A stretch of 64,000 nt of DNA. Origin: Candidatus Tepidiaquacellales bacterium OLB4/UTCHB1. Its GTDB lineage: Bacteria > Bacteroidota > Ignavibacteria > Tepidaquicellales > Tepidaquicellaceae. The stretch is taken from contig MWSW01000012.1 in assembly GCA_002050165.1 (NCBI GenBank), positions 372,001-436,000 of the forward strand, written 5' to 3'. The notes beneath the pieces are model-generated. The model had not been told where the DNA came from. It did not search any database and worked only from the letters and a program-made list of their open reading frames with translations. The first letter of the stretch is position 1; each line of letters starts with the position of its first letter. Positions 46,523 to 56,856 of the stretch are shown here, in pieces. Made by a program: the position numbers and the translations under genes.

Positions 46523-48558
46523 TACTGTTGAATTAATCCGGGCGAATATTCTTTTATCTTGCTCAGTCGTTGATTTGCTTTGACTGTATCGCCTTCTTCC
46601 ATATACATTGAATAGAGATAATAATGCCCGAGTGTAAGGAAATCGTTAAGTTCAGTTGAAGTTGAGAATCTAAGTTTTGCCGCCTCTTTATCACCCTGTC
46701 TCAATTTCACTTCACCAAGGAAAAGGTGTGGCAACCCGAAATCAGTAGGACCTAACCTTATGGCTTCCTCAAACTCTCTTATAGCTTCACTATATTTCGA
46801 TTGATCTTTCATCAGGTTCAATCCTCCGGTAAAGTGATTGATAAAAGATTTATCATAATTTGGATTTTCAGGTAAGCTCCTGTAACTTTGTATTTGCTTA
46901 TCGCTTTTCCTTTTATAAACGAAATCTGTAAACTTCATCGCAGGAATTGAAATCACGTCAGGATAATAATCTTTAAGAAAATCGTGAATGGTAAACAATG
47001 CCCTCTCTGCGTAAGCGCTTGGTTTAATCCCTGTTGAAAAATATATGTAATCCGGCTTACGGGACAGAACGTAACCCGCGTTGTAATTTCTTTCTTTCCA
47101 GCCTATATAACCCTTGGAAATCTCCGGTATCTGTTCAGGTTTATGAGCAATTACCTCATCTGTAAGTCCAAGCATATCAATTACAGAAACGTTATATCCG
47201 GCATAAAATGAAACTGCCCCTATTGTAGTTGCTGCAATAGTAAGCTTTCTACCTTCCTGTTGCGATTTCTGGTTAAACCATGTACCTGCTAACTTCATTT
47301 TTTCTACCAAACCATTTTCAAGATTGGTAACACGCTCTATATTATCCTTCTCATTCTGATAATTATAAAATGTAATTAAAATGCTAATTGCAACTATGGC
47401 GAAAATTGCGCCGGTAGGCGAAGATTTAAATATATCGCTTCGGAATTTCTTATATAACTCTGCCAGAATTTTCCCGAACCCGATAAAAATCAAGGGAGCA
47501 ACCGGAATAAAAAATCTGTAAAGTTGGAGAACGTCGCCACCGATGTAAACGATATAAATAGTAAACATCGTATAAACCAACAGCAACAACGATATATGGA
47601 ATCTGTAGTATTTTATTTTCATTAAAAAAAATGGTAGAACGAAAATGACACCGAACAATAGGTACGATTTGAAAAAATTCCAGACGTATTCAATTCCCGT
47701 TTGAAAGTATACCATCGAAAATCCTGTTTTGGCGTAGTATGTATTCGGGAACGGGTAACCGTAATATGAGATACGAAACAGAAAATAAAGCGCAAGCGGC
47801 ACGACAAAGATCCCAAACATTAAAATATTTTCTTTAGAAAATATTTTGCTTACAACTGCTTTCGTCCCTTCACTTTTATACGTAATATAATTGTATCCTA
47901 TGAAATGCATTAATATCAAACCAAAAAGATACAAACCTTCCGGCCGCGTCAATGATGCCAATAACAAAAAGATGCTTATTTTTATATCCAGTTTTCCGCT
48001 TTTTGCTGTTTTGAAATAATAATACACAGTAGCGAGAAACAATGCGGTAAACATTGTGGATTCCATTCCGCTTACAGCCCAATAATTAAATGCACCAAGA
48101 AATGTTAAAAATAAAACCGGAAGCAAATTCAAGACAAGCTTATCACGTTCATTGATTTTGCTATTTAATCGCTTTGACTTTTCGGCACTTTCAACCGGAA
48201 TTAACGATGAAATTAAATATGTTATAATGAGAATGACCACTCCGAACAATACGCTCAAATATTGCGCAGTGTTAATAATATTAAGTTTTAAAAATGAAAA
48301 GATGCTCAGTAATAACAACCAAAGAAAATTTGTATAACCTTCAACTCTCTCGCCTTCATTGAAAACAAGTCCGTGACCGCTAACAAAATTCTCTACGTAT
48401 CTGAACGTAATGAACGCATCATCTTGAACGAACCGGGTATTGAAGCACAAATAAATAAAAATGACACAAAGCAACCCGATTATAATATAAGCAGGATTTA
48501 AAGCAGGATTAGATTTTTCAACAACGGGTACCGATACCTTTTTTTTGTGTTTTGACAT
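46522..48558 (-). CDS. GT-C membrane glycosyltransferase (AftB-like) with C-terminal TPRs
   Basis: 678 residues. About ten membrane helices lie in 20-450. The first periplasmic loop carries the paired aspartates of GT-C enzymes (FVQDDAFITFRY, D46-D47) and VFNEGERVEGYTNFLW, a stretch seen in mycobacterial AftB-like arabinofuranosyltransferases. A soluble region follows, and the last 90 residues form TPR-like repeats (KYSEAIREFEEAIRLGP). The enzyme probably uses a polyprenyl-phosphate sugar donor on the periplasmic face. Donor and acceptor are unknown. Confidence 0.8.
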   Translation of the reverse strand: MSKHKKKVSVPVVEKSNPALNPAYIIIGLLCVIFIYLCFNTRFVQDDAFITFRYVENFVSGHGLVFNEGERVEGYTNFLWLLLLSIFSFLKLNIINTAQYLSVLFGVVILIITYLISSLIPVESAEKSKRLNSKINERDKLVLNLLPVLFLTFLGAFNYWAVSGMESTMFTALFLATVYYYFKTAKSGKLDIKISIFLLLASLTRPEGLYLFGLILMHFIGYNYITYKSEGTKAVVSKIFSKENILMFGIFVVPLALYFLFRISYYGYPFPNTYYAKTGFSMVYFQTGIEYVWNFFKSYLLFGVIFVLPFFLMKIKYYRFHISLLLLVYTMFTIYIVYIGGDVLQLYRFFIPVAPLIFIGFGKILAELYKKFRSDIFKSSPTGAIFAIVAISILITFYNYQNEKDNIERVTNLENGLVEKMKLAGTWFNQKSQQEGRKLTIAATTIGAVSFYAGYNVSVIDMLGLTDEVIAHKPEQIPEISKGYIGWKERNYNAGYVLSRKPDYIYFSTGIKPSAYAERALFTIHDFLKDYYPDVISIPAMKFTDFVYKRKSDKQIQSYRSLPENPNYDKSFINHFTGGLNLMKDQSKYSEAIREFEEAIRLGPTDFGLPHLFLGEVKLRQGDKEAAKLRFSTSTELNDFLTLGHYYLYSMYMEEGDTVKANQRLSKIKEYSPGLIQQ

Positions 48559-48572
48559 GCTTTGTATTTTAT

Positions 48573-51221
48573 TTAATTTTCATCTGATTCAAGTCGGGAT
48601 TTTAAATCTTCAATCTTAGCAGTAATATTCGGCTCCCCGGGTTCTACGAGTAACATCCGGTTTAAAACATCAATTGCTTTTCCATATTGCGATGATGTCT
48701 CATACAAATCCACAAGTATTCTATACGGGCTATAAAATCCTTTAGAGTTCAATGGATTTCGATTTATCTCCGCCAGTGCATCACTTTCAATTTCGGGCAA
48801 ATATAAATTGAACATTCCGGTTTCACCGATTTTATAATAAGTCATGGCCATATCGTACTTGACCCTGTAATCAACCGGTATCATTGATTCGGATATATTT
48901 GAACTCATCTCACGTAACGTTTCATTCGCTTTTTCGAAAGTTTCAGGATTCATTGCGTAATGCTTTGAGAGTTTGATGTATAAAGTCCGGTATGTCTCAA
49001 TCATTCTCACTTGATCTTCTGTGAAAAATATATTCCTATCGTTTAACCCTCTGAAAGAAAATCCTCGTGCTGAATGAGTATAAAATTTATCTGTAAGATT
49101 AAAAAGACACTCATTCATGACCAGTTCATTTATCGCAATATTTGACTTTGAACCTACTTTGAACGGTACAACACGGTATGCCATGCCTTCGAGCAATAAG
49201 TAATCTTCGAGACCTATAAAGTTATTTGAAGTTAATGTAATGCAAAAGTAAACCGGCCTTTCCCAGTTATTCGCTTTTAAAATATCGAGAACTATCAAAT
49301 CGGATGAGTTTACAGCAGTTATCATTTGTCCGTTATACTGCTGGCTGATTGTGGCCGGCATTTCAAAATTTATTTCACCGGGTTTCATTGACAAAGTATC
49401 CGGATAGGCTGACATCGGAACGCTAATCTTAATCGGCTTTGATTCAGGCCATTGGAGCGGACGAAGTTCTGTAAGCTGCGCATCTGAATAAGTCATCGGA
49501 ACCGGTAACGAACCAAATGGTTTTTCGTTTTTCAATTGAAGATTATACCATGGCATTTGCGCAAGTGATAGATTAACTACCCTGACATCCTGACGAATCC
49601 CGTAAGCAGTTTGTAATGCCCAGAGTGTGAATGTATCGTTATCACCATTCGTGAAAAGGATAGCATCTTTTTCTAAACTCTGGAGTATGTTGTACGCATA
49701 ATCAAAAGGGACATAATTGTCAGACCTGTCGAGATAATGATAATTGGCACGCACCATGTTCAAAGGTGAAAATAAAAGACAAATTAAAAGTATAGTTACA
49801 GTTAACGGAATCGGTGATGTACGGTTTTTGAAATATTGAGATATCTGTTCGATGATACCCGCAACACCAAAGCCGATCCACAGCGAAAATACAAGGAAAG
49901 CACCTACGTAAAAGTAATCCCTCTCCCTCGGTTGCGGATCCTGTTGATTCTGGTACAGGGCGGTAATTATTCCCATCAGCAAAAACATAATCAGAAAAAC
50001 AATCGCCAGTCGCCAGTCTCTTCTGAAGTGATAAAAACACCCGAGCATACCAAGAAGGAACGGGATTGCCCATAGTTTTGAAATATCCACACCGGCTCCC
50101 TGGTCGTATCCTGCTCTACCTATGAAGTTCCAGAACAGATACCTGTTGAACATTTCGTTTATTTGATATTTCCACAAAAACTCTGAATCTGAAGAGTAAT
50201 TCTCCCAAGTCCGCCAATGCATAGCTTCAGTGGAATATCTACGAGGGAGAAACAGCGGCTGATTACCATATTGCTCACGACTTAAATACGAAACAAGAGA
50301 GTTGAAATCTTCCGGCGAGTTTTCATTGATGCTGAGATTATCAACCTGCGCCCTCAGTATCACCATGGTATATGTTGAATATCCGGTAATAATCAGGAAA
50401 ATTGAGATCAGTGCAAGGTTGGCTATTTTACGATTCGAATTTGAAGTATAATAAATTCCTGCTATTAATAATGAAAGTATAACAATTCCAATCCAAAGGT
50501 TGAGGTTTAAAATCTGTGGTAACCCGATTACTAAAACCGGATAGACAATAAGGAACATAGCGGTTGAAAGTATTACTGCCAGTACTAAACCTTTCAGCGA
50601 ATATTCGTATCTCCTGAAATAGAACATCAAACCGGCTATGAAAATAATCTGAACTACGAGCAAATGAATACCGATTGAAATACCTGCAATATAAGCGACG
50701 AGCATGAGATATCTATCGCTGCCTGATTCATCCGCTGATTCCCACCAACGCATCAGGAAATACACTGCAAGAGCAATTAAAAAAGTCCCAAGACCATAGA
50801 CTTCTGATTCGAGCGCATTGAACCAGAACGTACTGCTGAATGCAAGTGAAAGAGCGCCAATAAAAGAGGAACCACATACGATCAGCAAATCAGAAATTGA
50901 ATTTACGTTTTCCTTCCAGTTTGTAATTATTTTCGTACTTATGAGATAAACTAAGGCAACCGTTCCCGCACTTGAAAAAGCTGACAGATAATTCATTCTC
51001 AAGCCGTAATCAGTTGATAACGGAAGCAAAGTAAAAATCTTACCTATCAATATAAAGAACGGAGCCCCTGGTGGATGCGGGTTTCCAAGCGATACTGCCG
51101 ATGCGACAAATTCACCACAATCCCAAAGTGAGAATGTAGGTTGAACGGTAATTACATAAACAGAAACCGAAATTAAAAATGCAAAAATTGAAAAAATCTT
51201 ATTCGTTGTCCGGAATTGCAT
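48573..51221 (-). CDS. DUF2723 (TMEM260-type) membrane glycosyltransferase
   Basis: 882 residues. The DUF2723 signature follows the first helix: TVQPTFSLWDCGEF (W33, D34, E37) and GNPHPPGAPFFILIGKIFTLLP. About 12 helices reach to near residue 480. A large soluble domain and C-terminal TPR-like helices (YGKAIDVLNRMLLVEPGEP) follow. The family includes TMEM260, a protein O-mannosyltransferase, so a periplasmic protein or lipid glycosyltransferase is likely. It is first in a three-gene operon with the AftB-like and GT9 genes. Confidence 0.85.
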   Translation of the reverse strand: MQFRTTNKIFSIFAFLISVSVYVITVQPTFSLWDCGEFVASAVSLGNPHPPGAPFFILIGKIFTLLPLSTDYGLRMNYLSAFSSAGTVALVYLISTKIITNWKENVNSISDLLIVCGSSFIGALSLAFSSTFWFNALESEVYGLGTFLIALAVYFLMRWWESADESGSDRYLMLVAYIAGISIGIHLLVVQIIFIAGLMFYFRRYEYSLKGLVLAVILSTAMFLIVYPVLVIGLPQILNLNLWIGIVILSLLIAGIYYTSNSNRKIANLALISIFLIITGYSTYTMVILRAQVDNLSINENSPEDFNSLVSYLSREQYGNQPLFLPRRYSTEAMHWRTWENYSSDSEFLWKYQINEMFNRYLFWNFIGRAGYDQGAGVDISKLWAIPFLLGMLGCFYHFRRDWRLAIVFLIMFLLMGIITALYQNQQDPQPRERDYFYVGAFLVFSLWIGFGVAGIIEQISQYFKNRTSPIPLTVTILLICLLFSPLNMVRANYHYLDRSDNYVPFDYAYNILQSLEKDAILFTNGDNDTFTLWALQTAYGIRQDVRVVNLSLAQMPWYNLQLKNEKPFGSLPVPMTYSDAQLTELRPLQWPESKPIKISVPMSAYPDTLSMKPGEINFEMPATISQQYNGQMITAVNSSDLIVLDILKANNWERPVYFCITLTSNNFIGLEDYLLLEGMAYRVVPFKVGSKSNIAINELVMNECLFNLTDKFYTHSARGFSFRGLNDRNIFFTEDQVRMIETYRTLYIKLSKHYAMNPETFEKANETLREMSSNISESMIPVDYRVKYDMAMTYYKIGETGMFNLYLPEIESDALAEINRNPLNSKGFYSPYRILVDLYETSSQYGKAIDVLNRMLLVEPGEPNITAKIEDLKSRLESDEN

Positions 51222-51238
51222 ATATATATTTAATTAAA

Positions 51239-51269
51239 AAAAGCTATTACAAACTGTAATAGCTTTTTA
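51239..51269 (-). terminator. Terminator after clpP
   Basis: Arms 51239-51252 and 51256-51269 are perfectly complementary over 14 bases with a three-base loop, and A/T-rich flanks give a T tract on the minus strand. It separates clpP from the DUF2723 operon. Confidence 0.88.
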
Positions 51270-51290
51270 AATATTACACAAATTTCAACA

Positions 51291-51959
51291 TTAATCTTTC
51301 TTTGGTTTATCCCTGTAAACAAGGATAGAGTCAATCAGTCCGTAATCTTTAGCTTCTTCAGGTGTCATAAAGTTATCGCGTTCAGCATCGGTTTGAATTT
51401 TTTCAATTGTTTTCCCGGAATGTTCTGATATTATCTGATAAAGCGTACTTCTGGTTTTCTCCATTTCCCTCGCCTGAATTAAGATATCCGTTGTTTGCCC
51501 CTGTATTCCACCAGACCAAGGTTGGTGCATTAAAATTTTTGAATGAGGAAGTGCGATACGTTTACCTTTCGCACCACCGGTGAGCAATAATTGTCCCATT
51601 GAAGCAGCCAACCCGACACAGGTTGTAGATACATCCGGACGAACGTATTGCATGGTATCATAAATTCCCAAGCCGGCAGTTACACTGCCGCCCGGTGAGT
51701 TAATGTACAGCATAATGTCTTTATCCGGATCTTCGGATTCAAGAAACAGTAACTGCGCAACTATCAAAGAAGCAATTTCATCGTAAATCGGATTACCAAG
51801 GAACACTATTCGCTCCTTCAATAATCTTGAGTATATATCGTAGCTTCTTTCACCTCTCGAGGTTTGTTCAACCACTATCGGGATGAGCTGATTATTTAAC
51901 CGATCAAGCCCATTGTTTATTAACTGTGAATTTTTTCCAATTATGTCTGTATAATGCAT
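51291..51959 (-). CDS. clpP: ATP-dependent Clp protease proteolytic subunit
   Basis: 222 residues. The catalytic triad is S120 (VGLAASMGQ), H145 (MHQPWSG) and D195 (ERDNF). [11 protein letters not shown], the oxyanion region, is at 87-96. The N-terminal [16 protein letters not shown] contains the hydrophobic contact segment. It is co-transcribed with tig, six bases upstream. clpX, which usually follows, is absent: a terminator and an unrelated operon come next. Confidence 0.98.
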   Translation of the reverse strand: MHYTDIIGKNSQLINNGLDRLNNQLIPIVVEQTSRGERSYDIYSRLLKERIVFLGNPIYDEIASLIVAQLLFLESEDPDKDIMLYINSPGGSVTAGLGIYDTMQYVRPDVSTTCVGLAASMGQLLLTGGAKGKRIALPHSKILMHQPWSGGIQGQTTDILIQAREMEKTRSTLYQIISEHSGKTIEKIQTDAERDNFMTPEEAKDYGLIDSILVYRDKPKKD

Positions 51960-51965
51960 GAGTAA

Positions 51966-53246
51966 TTAAATTTGAGTTTCTGTTTTCTGTGTTTCAATTT
52001 TTTTTGTTTCTTCGGTTACGTTTGCATTTGAAACAACAAAATCTATGACTTTCTCTGTTAACAGGTTTTCAGTCAAGGATGGATTTTTCATGTATGTTTC
52101 GAGCAATTTGTCAGGCGGGATATTAAACCGTTCAAAATTTAATTTCACCATCTCAGCGAAGTCATCTTCGGTAAGTTTTAAATCCTCCAGTTCAATAATC
52201 TTCTCCCGTATCATATACCACGATGCCTGCTCGTGTGCAATTGGTCGCGATGAATTTTTCATCTGCTCTTTTTCTTCAGGTGTAAGTTTCCGCTTCAGAC
52301 GTTCTTCATAATTTTTGTACATCCCATCAATAATATTTTCAATGTAAAATTCGGGAATTGGTATGGGATTGCTATCAATCAGTTTCTTTATGGTTGCAGC
52401 TGAGAGTTGCTTTTTTGATTCGTTTTCATAATAATTTTCAAGCGATTTCCGGATTGTCTCCCTGAACTCCTGCTCAGTTTTTACATCGTCCTTTCCGCTA
52501 AGCTTTTTAAAAAGTTCTTCATTCAATTCGGGTGGTATCACTTTCTCAACCCTCTTAATTGTCACTTTTGTCTTCACCGGCACACCTTCAGAATTTTTCA
52601 TATCAATAATCCTTTCTTCGCCCTCTCTAATTCCCCGTAACGCGGATTTTATTTCGGGGAGAAGATCAGGGTTATTCAAATAAACGTGTACATCTTTTTC
52701 CGACTGGCCGATTATCAGTTCGCCATTTTCATCAAGGTTGTTAACATCCATCGTGAGCCGGTACTCATCATCTAATGCTTCACCGTCAAGCTCGAATGAT
52801 GAATTTTGATATAAATGAAGCTTTACTTCTGAATCAACGAACTCTTCGTCAACTTCGTAATTTATTTTAGTCAACTCGATCCCTTTGTAATTTTTCAGCT
52901 CAACATCGGGTCTGACCTCGAAATTAATTTTGAATTTGAGATTATCTTTGGGTTGATATTCAATAAAATCAAGTGAGCCGGCAGTAACTATATCAATTTT
53001 ATTTTTTAAAACGTAATCCCTGAACACTTTGTTGGCAATATCTTCGACTGCAAGATGTTCAATACTATCGCCAAAATTTTTTCTGATGAGATTAAGCGGG
53101 ACTTTGCCTTTTCGAAAGCCAGGTAAAGTTAGCTTCTTCCTTTGTTCAGCAATTGCCTCGTCAAAATATGGTTGTAATTCTTCATAGCTCAATGTAGCTT
53201 CAAATTCCCTCTTACAATTATCAAGTTCTTTAAGAGATTCTTCCAC
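51966..53246 (-). CDS. tig: Trigger factor
   Basis: 426 residues, a ribosome-bound chaperone and peptidyl-prolyl isomerase. The ribosome-docking loop GFRKGKVP is at 43-50. The central FKBP-type domain (about 155-240) is divergent (EYRLTMDVNNLDENGELIIGQSEKD), and the C-terminal helical cradle includes NPIPIPEFYIENIIDG. In Bacteroidetes-type trigger factors the FKBP part is often degenerate, so isomerase activity is uncertain. Confidence 0.95.
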   Translation of the reverse strand: MEESLKELDNCKREFEATLSYEELQPYFDEAIAEQRKKLTLPGFRKGKVPLNLIRKNFGDSIEHLAVEDIANKVFRDYVLKNKIDIVTAGSLDFIEYQPKDNLKFKINFEVRPDVELKNYKGIELTKINYEVDEEFVDSEVKLHLYQNSSFELDGEALDDEYRLTMDVNNLDENGELIIGQSEKDVHVYLNNPDLLPEIKSALRGIREGEERIIDMKNSEGVPVKTKVTIKRVEKVIPPELNEELFKKLSGKDDVKTEQEFRETIRKSLENYYENESKKQLSAATIKKLIDSNPIPIPEFYIENIIDGMYKNYEERLKRKLTPEEKEQMKNSSRPIAHEQASWYMIREKIIELEDLKLTEDDFAEMVKLNFERFNIPPDKLLETYMKNPSLTENLLTEKVIDFVVSNANVTEETKKIETQKTETQI

Positions 53247-53352
53247 TTGTATCGTTAAATTAATAAAGCTAATAAACTACTGATTGAACGGTGAATTTAC
53301 AATGTAATTAACCGGTCGGATTTATCAAAAACTGTAATTTCATTTACTCTTG

Positions 53353-53796
53353 ATGACAAATCTTACATATTTGTTAACAGATTTCAGCAGATTGCTTTTT
53401 ATTAAAAAGTCAAATATTCCCCGAGCCGGTCTTGGACTTTATACTTCAAAAAAAATTCTAAAGGGGGAAATAATTGCCGAATACCAAGGGAAAATATATT
53501 CGTGGGATAAATGCCTCGAAAGGGCATATGATGAAGATAAGGAAGGATATGTTTTTTATATTGACAAAGAGCATTGCATTGATGCGTACGATTATCCGGA
53601 AAGTCTCGCAAGATATGCAAATGACGCCGAAGGATATTACAGGGTAAAAGGAATTAAAAACAACAGTGAGTATATTACAAAAAATGGTAGCGTGTTTATT
53701 GTTGCAACCTGCGATATTAATTCGTATTCGGAAATTTTTACTCCTTACGGGGAACAATACTGGGAAGATTTCGAGCCTGATGATGATATGGATTAA
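53353..53796 (+). CDS. SET-domain protein (lysine methyltransferase-like)
   Basis: 147 residues, essentially only a SET domain. IPRAGLGLYTSKKILKGEIIAEYQG at 22-46 forms the SAM-binding start, ARYANDAEG at 86-94 stands at the usual RxxNHS position, and the catalytic-tyrosine segment SEIFTPYGEQYW is at 126-137 (Y132). The start is ATG 53353; a TTG directly before it is not needed. No pre-SET or post-SET cysteines are present. The substrate is unknown; protein or small-molecule methylation are both possible. The zinc-protein gene follows after 27 bases. Confidence 0.85.
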   Translation: MTNLTYLLTDFSRLLFIKKSNIPRAGLGLYTSKKILKGEIIAEYQGKIYSWDKCLERAYDEDKEGYVFYIDKEHCIDAYDYPESLARYANDAEGYYRVKGIKNNSEYITKNGSVFIVATCDINSYSEIFTPYGEQYWEDFEPDDDMD

Positions 53797-53823
53797 TACC
53801 TATCTTTCACTTAGTATCAACTG

Positions 53824-54057
53824 ATGAAATCCAAGAATGAGGAAACTTCCGTTTGTCCGGTTTGCAATTCATTGGTAGAGCTTGTGTTTGTTCACGGTCA
53901 TTACCAGTGTCCGTGTTGCAGGCAGATTATCTATTCTTGCTGTGAAGGAATTGAATCAGCGAGAAAAAATGAGGATGAAATTAATGTTGAATCTGAAAAA
54001 ATTTCAAACAAAAGCATTCAACTGAAATTAAATTTTGGCAAGTCGGAAGAATTTTAA
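53824..54057 (+). CDS. Small zinc-binding protein
   Basis: 77 residues. C11 and C14 (CPVC), C29, C31 and C32 (YQCPCC) and a further pair C39-C40 (SCC) suggest one zinc ribbon with extra cysteines. The tail is charged with no hydrophobic segment. It resembles small zinc-ribbon proteins seen in Bacteroidetes. It may share a transcript with the SET-domain gene. Confidence 0.7.
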   Translation: MKSKNEETSVCPVCNSLVELVFVHGHYQCPCCRQIIYSCCEGIESARKNEDEINVESEKISNKSIQLKLNFGKSEEF

Positions 54058-54099
54058 ACTGCACTTAATAAAATTCAGCAATTGATTAAATTACCATAA

Positions 54100-54171
54100 G
54101 CCCTCGTGGTGTAATGGATAGCACAATAGATTTCGGCTCTATTAGTCAGGGTTCGAGTCCTTGCGAGGGTA
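54100..54171 (+). tRNA. tRNA-Arg (anticodon TCG)
   Basis: The acceptor stem GCCCTCG pairs with CGAGGGT (first pair G-U). The anticodon stem ATAGA/TCTAT encloses TTTCGGC, giving anticodon TCG (reads CGA). The T arm is CAGGG-TTCGAGT-CCTTG with one mismatch at the base. The discriminator is A and CCA is not encoded. Confidence 0.93.
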
Positions 54172-54173
54172 CT

Positions 54174-54205
54174 AAAAGTCCGGGCAGTAGTCCGGATTTT
54201 TGTTT
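54174..54205 (+). terminator. Terminator after tRNA-Arg
   Basis: TCCGG (54179-54183) pairs with CCGGA (54192-54196), and the stem extends through a G-U pair and A-T pairs into a T tract. It lies three bases after the tRNA. Confidence 0.75.
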
Positions 54206-54333
54206 TTATCCGATACTAAAACTTTATTGATTAAATTCAAATCGCTTATTTTAAGTATCAATTACAGTATCCGGCGGATTTAAAAATACTTCGTACGGAA
54301 ATTGCGGTTATTTAATAAACTTTGTAAAATGAA

Positions 54334-56856
54334 TTAAAGTAGATTCACGGCATCAACATCAATGGTAAGTTGTAATTTTGACGGGAAGTTTTTCTCCGCA
54401 TACGAACGGATACCGCGTAGTACGGAGTTGATAGCACTTCCTCCGGGGTCCTTTTTCTTACTGCATTTCATCAGCAAATGGTACCGGTGTTTATCTTTCA
54501 ACTTTGAGAATAGAGGTTGATTTGGAGGAAGTACATCAGCAATTTTATTTTTATCCAGCTTGGCAATCAGGTTAAAAATTTCTTTTGTTTTAGATTCGGT
54601 TAAATTGCGATCGTCGGATTTCAACTCAATAAGCACCAATCTGCTGAACGGTGGGTAATGAAGTTCTTCCCTGTTTGTGAGTTCTCGTTGAAAGAATGAA
54701 TTGTAATCGTGTTCCTTTACATTTTTGAAAACATGATAATCACCGTGATTGGTTTGAATCACAACTTCACCCCTTTTCAGACTTCTACCGCTTCGCCCTG
54801 CAACCTGAGTTAAGATTTGAAATGTTCTCTCGGTTGCCCTGAAATCCGGATTAAGCAAACCTATATCTGCATTTACCACACCAACCAACGTAACGTTCGG
54901 GAAATCGAGACCCTTTGAAATCATTTGTGTTCCAACGAGTATATCAATTTTCCCGTCATAAAAATCCTGAAGTATTCTTTTAAAATTCCGTTTCGAACTG
55001 ACTGCATCAGAGTCCATCCTTTCTACAACTGCTTTAGGGAAAAGTAATGCAATTTCCTCTTCAACGCGTTCCGTACCTGCACCTTTGGGTATAAGCCTTT
55101 CTGAACCGCACTGTGAACACAAACCGGTATAGTTTCTATGAAATCCGCAAAAATGACACTTCAAACTTTGAAATGATTTGTGATATGTGAGGGAGACACT
55201 GCACCTTGGACACATTTCAACATTCCGGCAATTTATACATTCAGTGTACGAATGAAATCCGCGACGGTTCTGGAGTAGAATTATGCTTTCCTTCCTGTCA
55301 AGCCTTGTGTCAATTTCCAGAATTAATTCTTTGGAAAGAAATTTTAACCTAACTTTATCAATGAAATCAAAGAAATCAAATTTTACTTTATTCGACTGAC
55401 TGTTTACATACTCTTCAAAGGATTCCTTATCCTTTCGTGCAAGGTCAATTATTTTTATTTCCGGTTGTTTAATATCTTCAGGTCGTTTCGTAAGTTGAAG
55501 CAACTTATATTTCCCTGATAAAGCGTTGTAATAAGATTCAATTGACGGTGTAGCAGAACCAAGAACCACAGGGCAGTTAAAAATTTTTGCTTTTACAATT
55601 GCTGCATCACGCGCATTATATCGCGGAGAATTTTCCTGTTTGTAAGATGCGTCGTGTTCTTCGTCAACAATAATTATCCCGAGATTTTCAAACGGTGCAA
55701 AAAGAGCCGATCGGGCGCCAATGATGATTTTAACATTTCCGTTTCGAATTGAATCAAATGTATCAAGCTTTTCCCCGTCCGACAACCTGCTATGTATGAC
55801 ACCAACTCTGTTGTTGAACCTATTCCCAAACCGGTTTATGAGTTGAGGGGTGAGTGATATTTCCGGAACTAAAACAATCGCAGTTTTACCGACAGACAAT
55901 ACCTTCTCTATTATGTTAAGGTAAACTTCAGTCTTTCCACTACCGGTTACACCGTGTAATAGAAAAGCTCCGAACTCCTGCGATTCAATTGCTTTAACAA
56001 CTTCATTAAATGCCTCTTCCTGTTCAGTGTTCATTTTGATGTTCGATTGATTCTCCCTGAACCCGACTTGGTTTATGCGATAATACCGATCTTCTTTTAC
56101 ATTGATTAAATTTTTTAACACAAGCGAATCAAGTGATGGAGAAGTTATCCCCGTTAAATCTATCAGATCTTTCTTTGATATCTTGTCAACATCGCACATC
56201 AACCTGAGCACATTTTGCTGCTTTTGTGATCGTACCTTTCGTTCACGGATGACTGTGTCAATATCTTCTATTGCAAAATTCCGTGAATAAAATTTTATTA
56301 ACTTTGCCCTCGTCGGCTTTTTGTAAAGCAAATGCTTTTGAACGATTCCTGCTCCGATTAAATTGTTAAGCAATGAATCAACGGAATCCGTTCTAAGCTT
56401 TTTGAGAATTTGTTGTTTAGAAAGGTAAGGATCACCTGAGCGTTCAAACTCCTCAATTATCTCCACGTAAATTTCGTTTTCATGTTTGAATTTATCGAAA
56501 CGACTTATGTAATCATCGCTCAGCCGATAATAGTTTTCGCTCCTGATATTGGTATTACGTGGAATTGAGAGGAACAGACATTCCCCTAAAGTTGAAAGGT
56601 AATATTCAGACATCCATTCTCCGAATGAAAACATTTTTTCAGTTACCACCGGTTCTTCATCAAGCACCGACTGGATTGGTTTTATTTTTTCGATAACGGA
56701 TATCTTAGATACTGAAACTATAATTGCTGTTGTAACCTTCCGCCCGAAATTTACAACCACACGCTTTCCGGAGGATACGTCACCGATAAGATATTCTGGG
56801 ATTGAGTAAGTGAATAGTTTATTTATTGGTAGATTGAGCGCTACTTTCGCGTACAT
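54334..56856 (-). CDS. priA: Primosomal protein N' (replication restart helicase PriA)
   Basis: 840 residues. PriA recognises stalled forks and reloads the replicative helicase. The N-terminal 3'-binding domain begins YAKVALNLPINKLFTYSIP. The superfamily 2 helicase has Walker A HGVTGSGKTEVY and DEEHDASYKQ. Four CxxC pairs form the zinc sites (CINCRNVEMCPRC, KCHFCG, LCSQCG). The C-terminal helicase lobe has GTQMISKGLDFPNVTLVGVVNAD. The start overlaps the upstream membrane-protein gene by 38 bases, so it is the last gene of a six-gene operon. Confidence 0.96.
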   Translation of the reverse strand: MYAKVALNLPINKLFTYSIPEYLIGDVSSGKRVVVNFGRKVTTAIIVSVSKISVIEKIKPIQSVLDEEPVVTEKMFSFGEWMSEYYLSTLGECLFLSIPRNTNIRSENYYRLSDDYISRFDKFKHENEIYVEIIEEFERSGDPYLSKQQILKKLRTDSVDSLLNNLIGAGIVQKHLLYKKPTRAKLIKFYSRNFAIEDIDTVIRERKVRSQKQQNVLRLMCDVDKISKKDLIDLTGITSPSLDSLVLKNLINVKEDRYYRINQVGFRENQSNIKMNTEQEEAFNEVVKAIESQEFGAFLLHGVTGSGKTEVYLNIIEKVLSVGKTAIVLVPEISLTPQLINRFGNRFNNRVGVIHSRLSDGEKLDTFDSIRNGNVKIIIGARSALFAPFENLGIIIVDEEHDASYKQENSPRYNARDAAIVKAKIFNCPVVLGSATPSIESYYNALSGKYKLLQLTKRPEDIKQPEIKIIDLARKDKESFEEYVNSQSNKVKFDFFDFIDKVRLKFLSKELILEIDTRLDRKESIILLQNRRGFHSYTECINCRNVEMCPRCSVSLTYHKSFQSLKCHFCGFHRNYTGLCSQCGSERLIPKGAGTERVEEEIALLFPKAVVERMDSDAVSSKRNFKRILQDFYDGKIDILVGTQMISKGLDFPNVTLVGVVNADIGLLNPDFRATERTFQILTQVAGRSGRSLKRGEVVIQTNHGDYHVFKNVKEHDYNSFFQRELTNREELHYPPFSRLVLIELKSDDRNLTESKTKEIFNLIAKLDKNKIADVLPPNQPLFSKLKDKHRYHLLMKCSKKKDPGGSAINSVLRGIRSYAEKNFPSKLQLTIDVDAVNLL

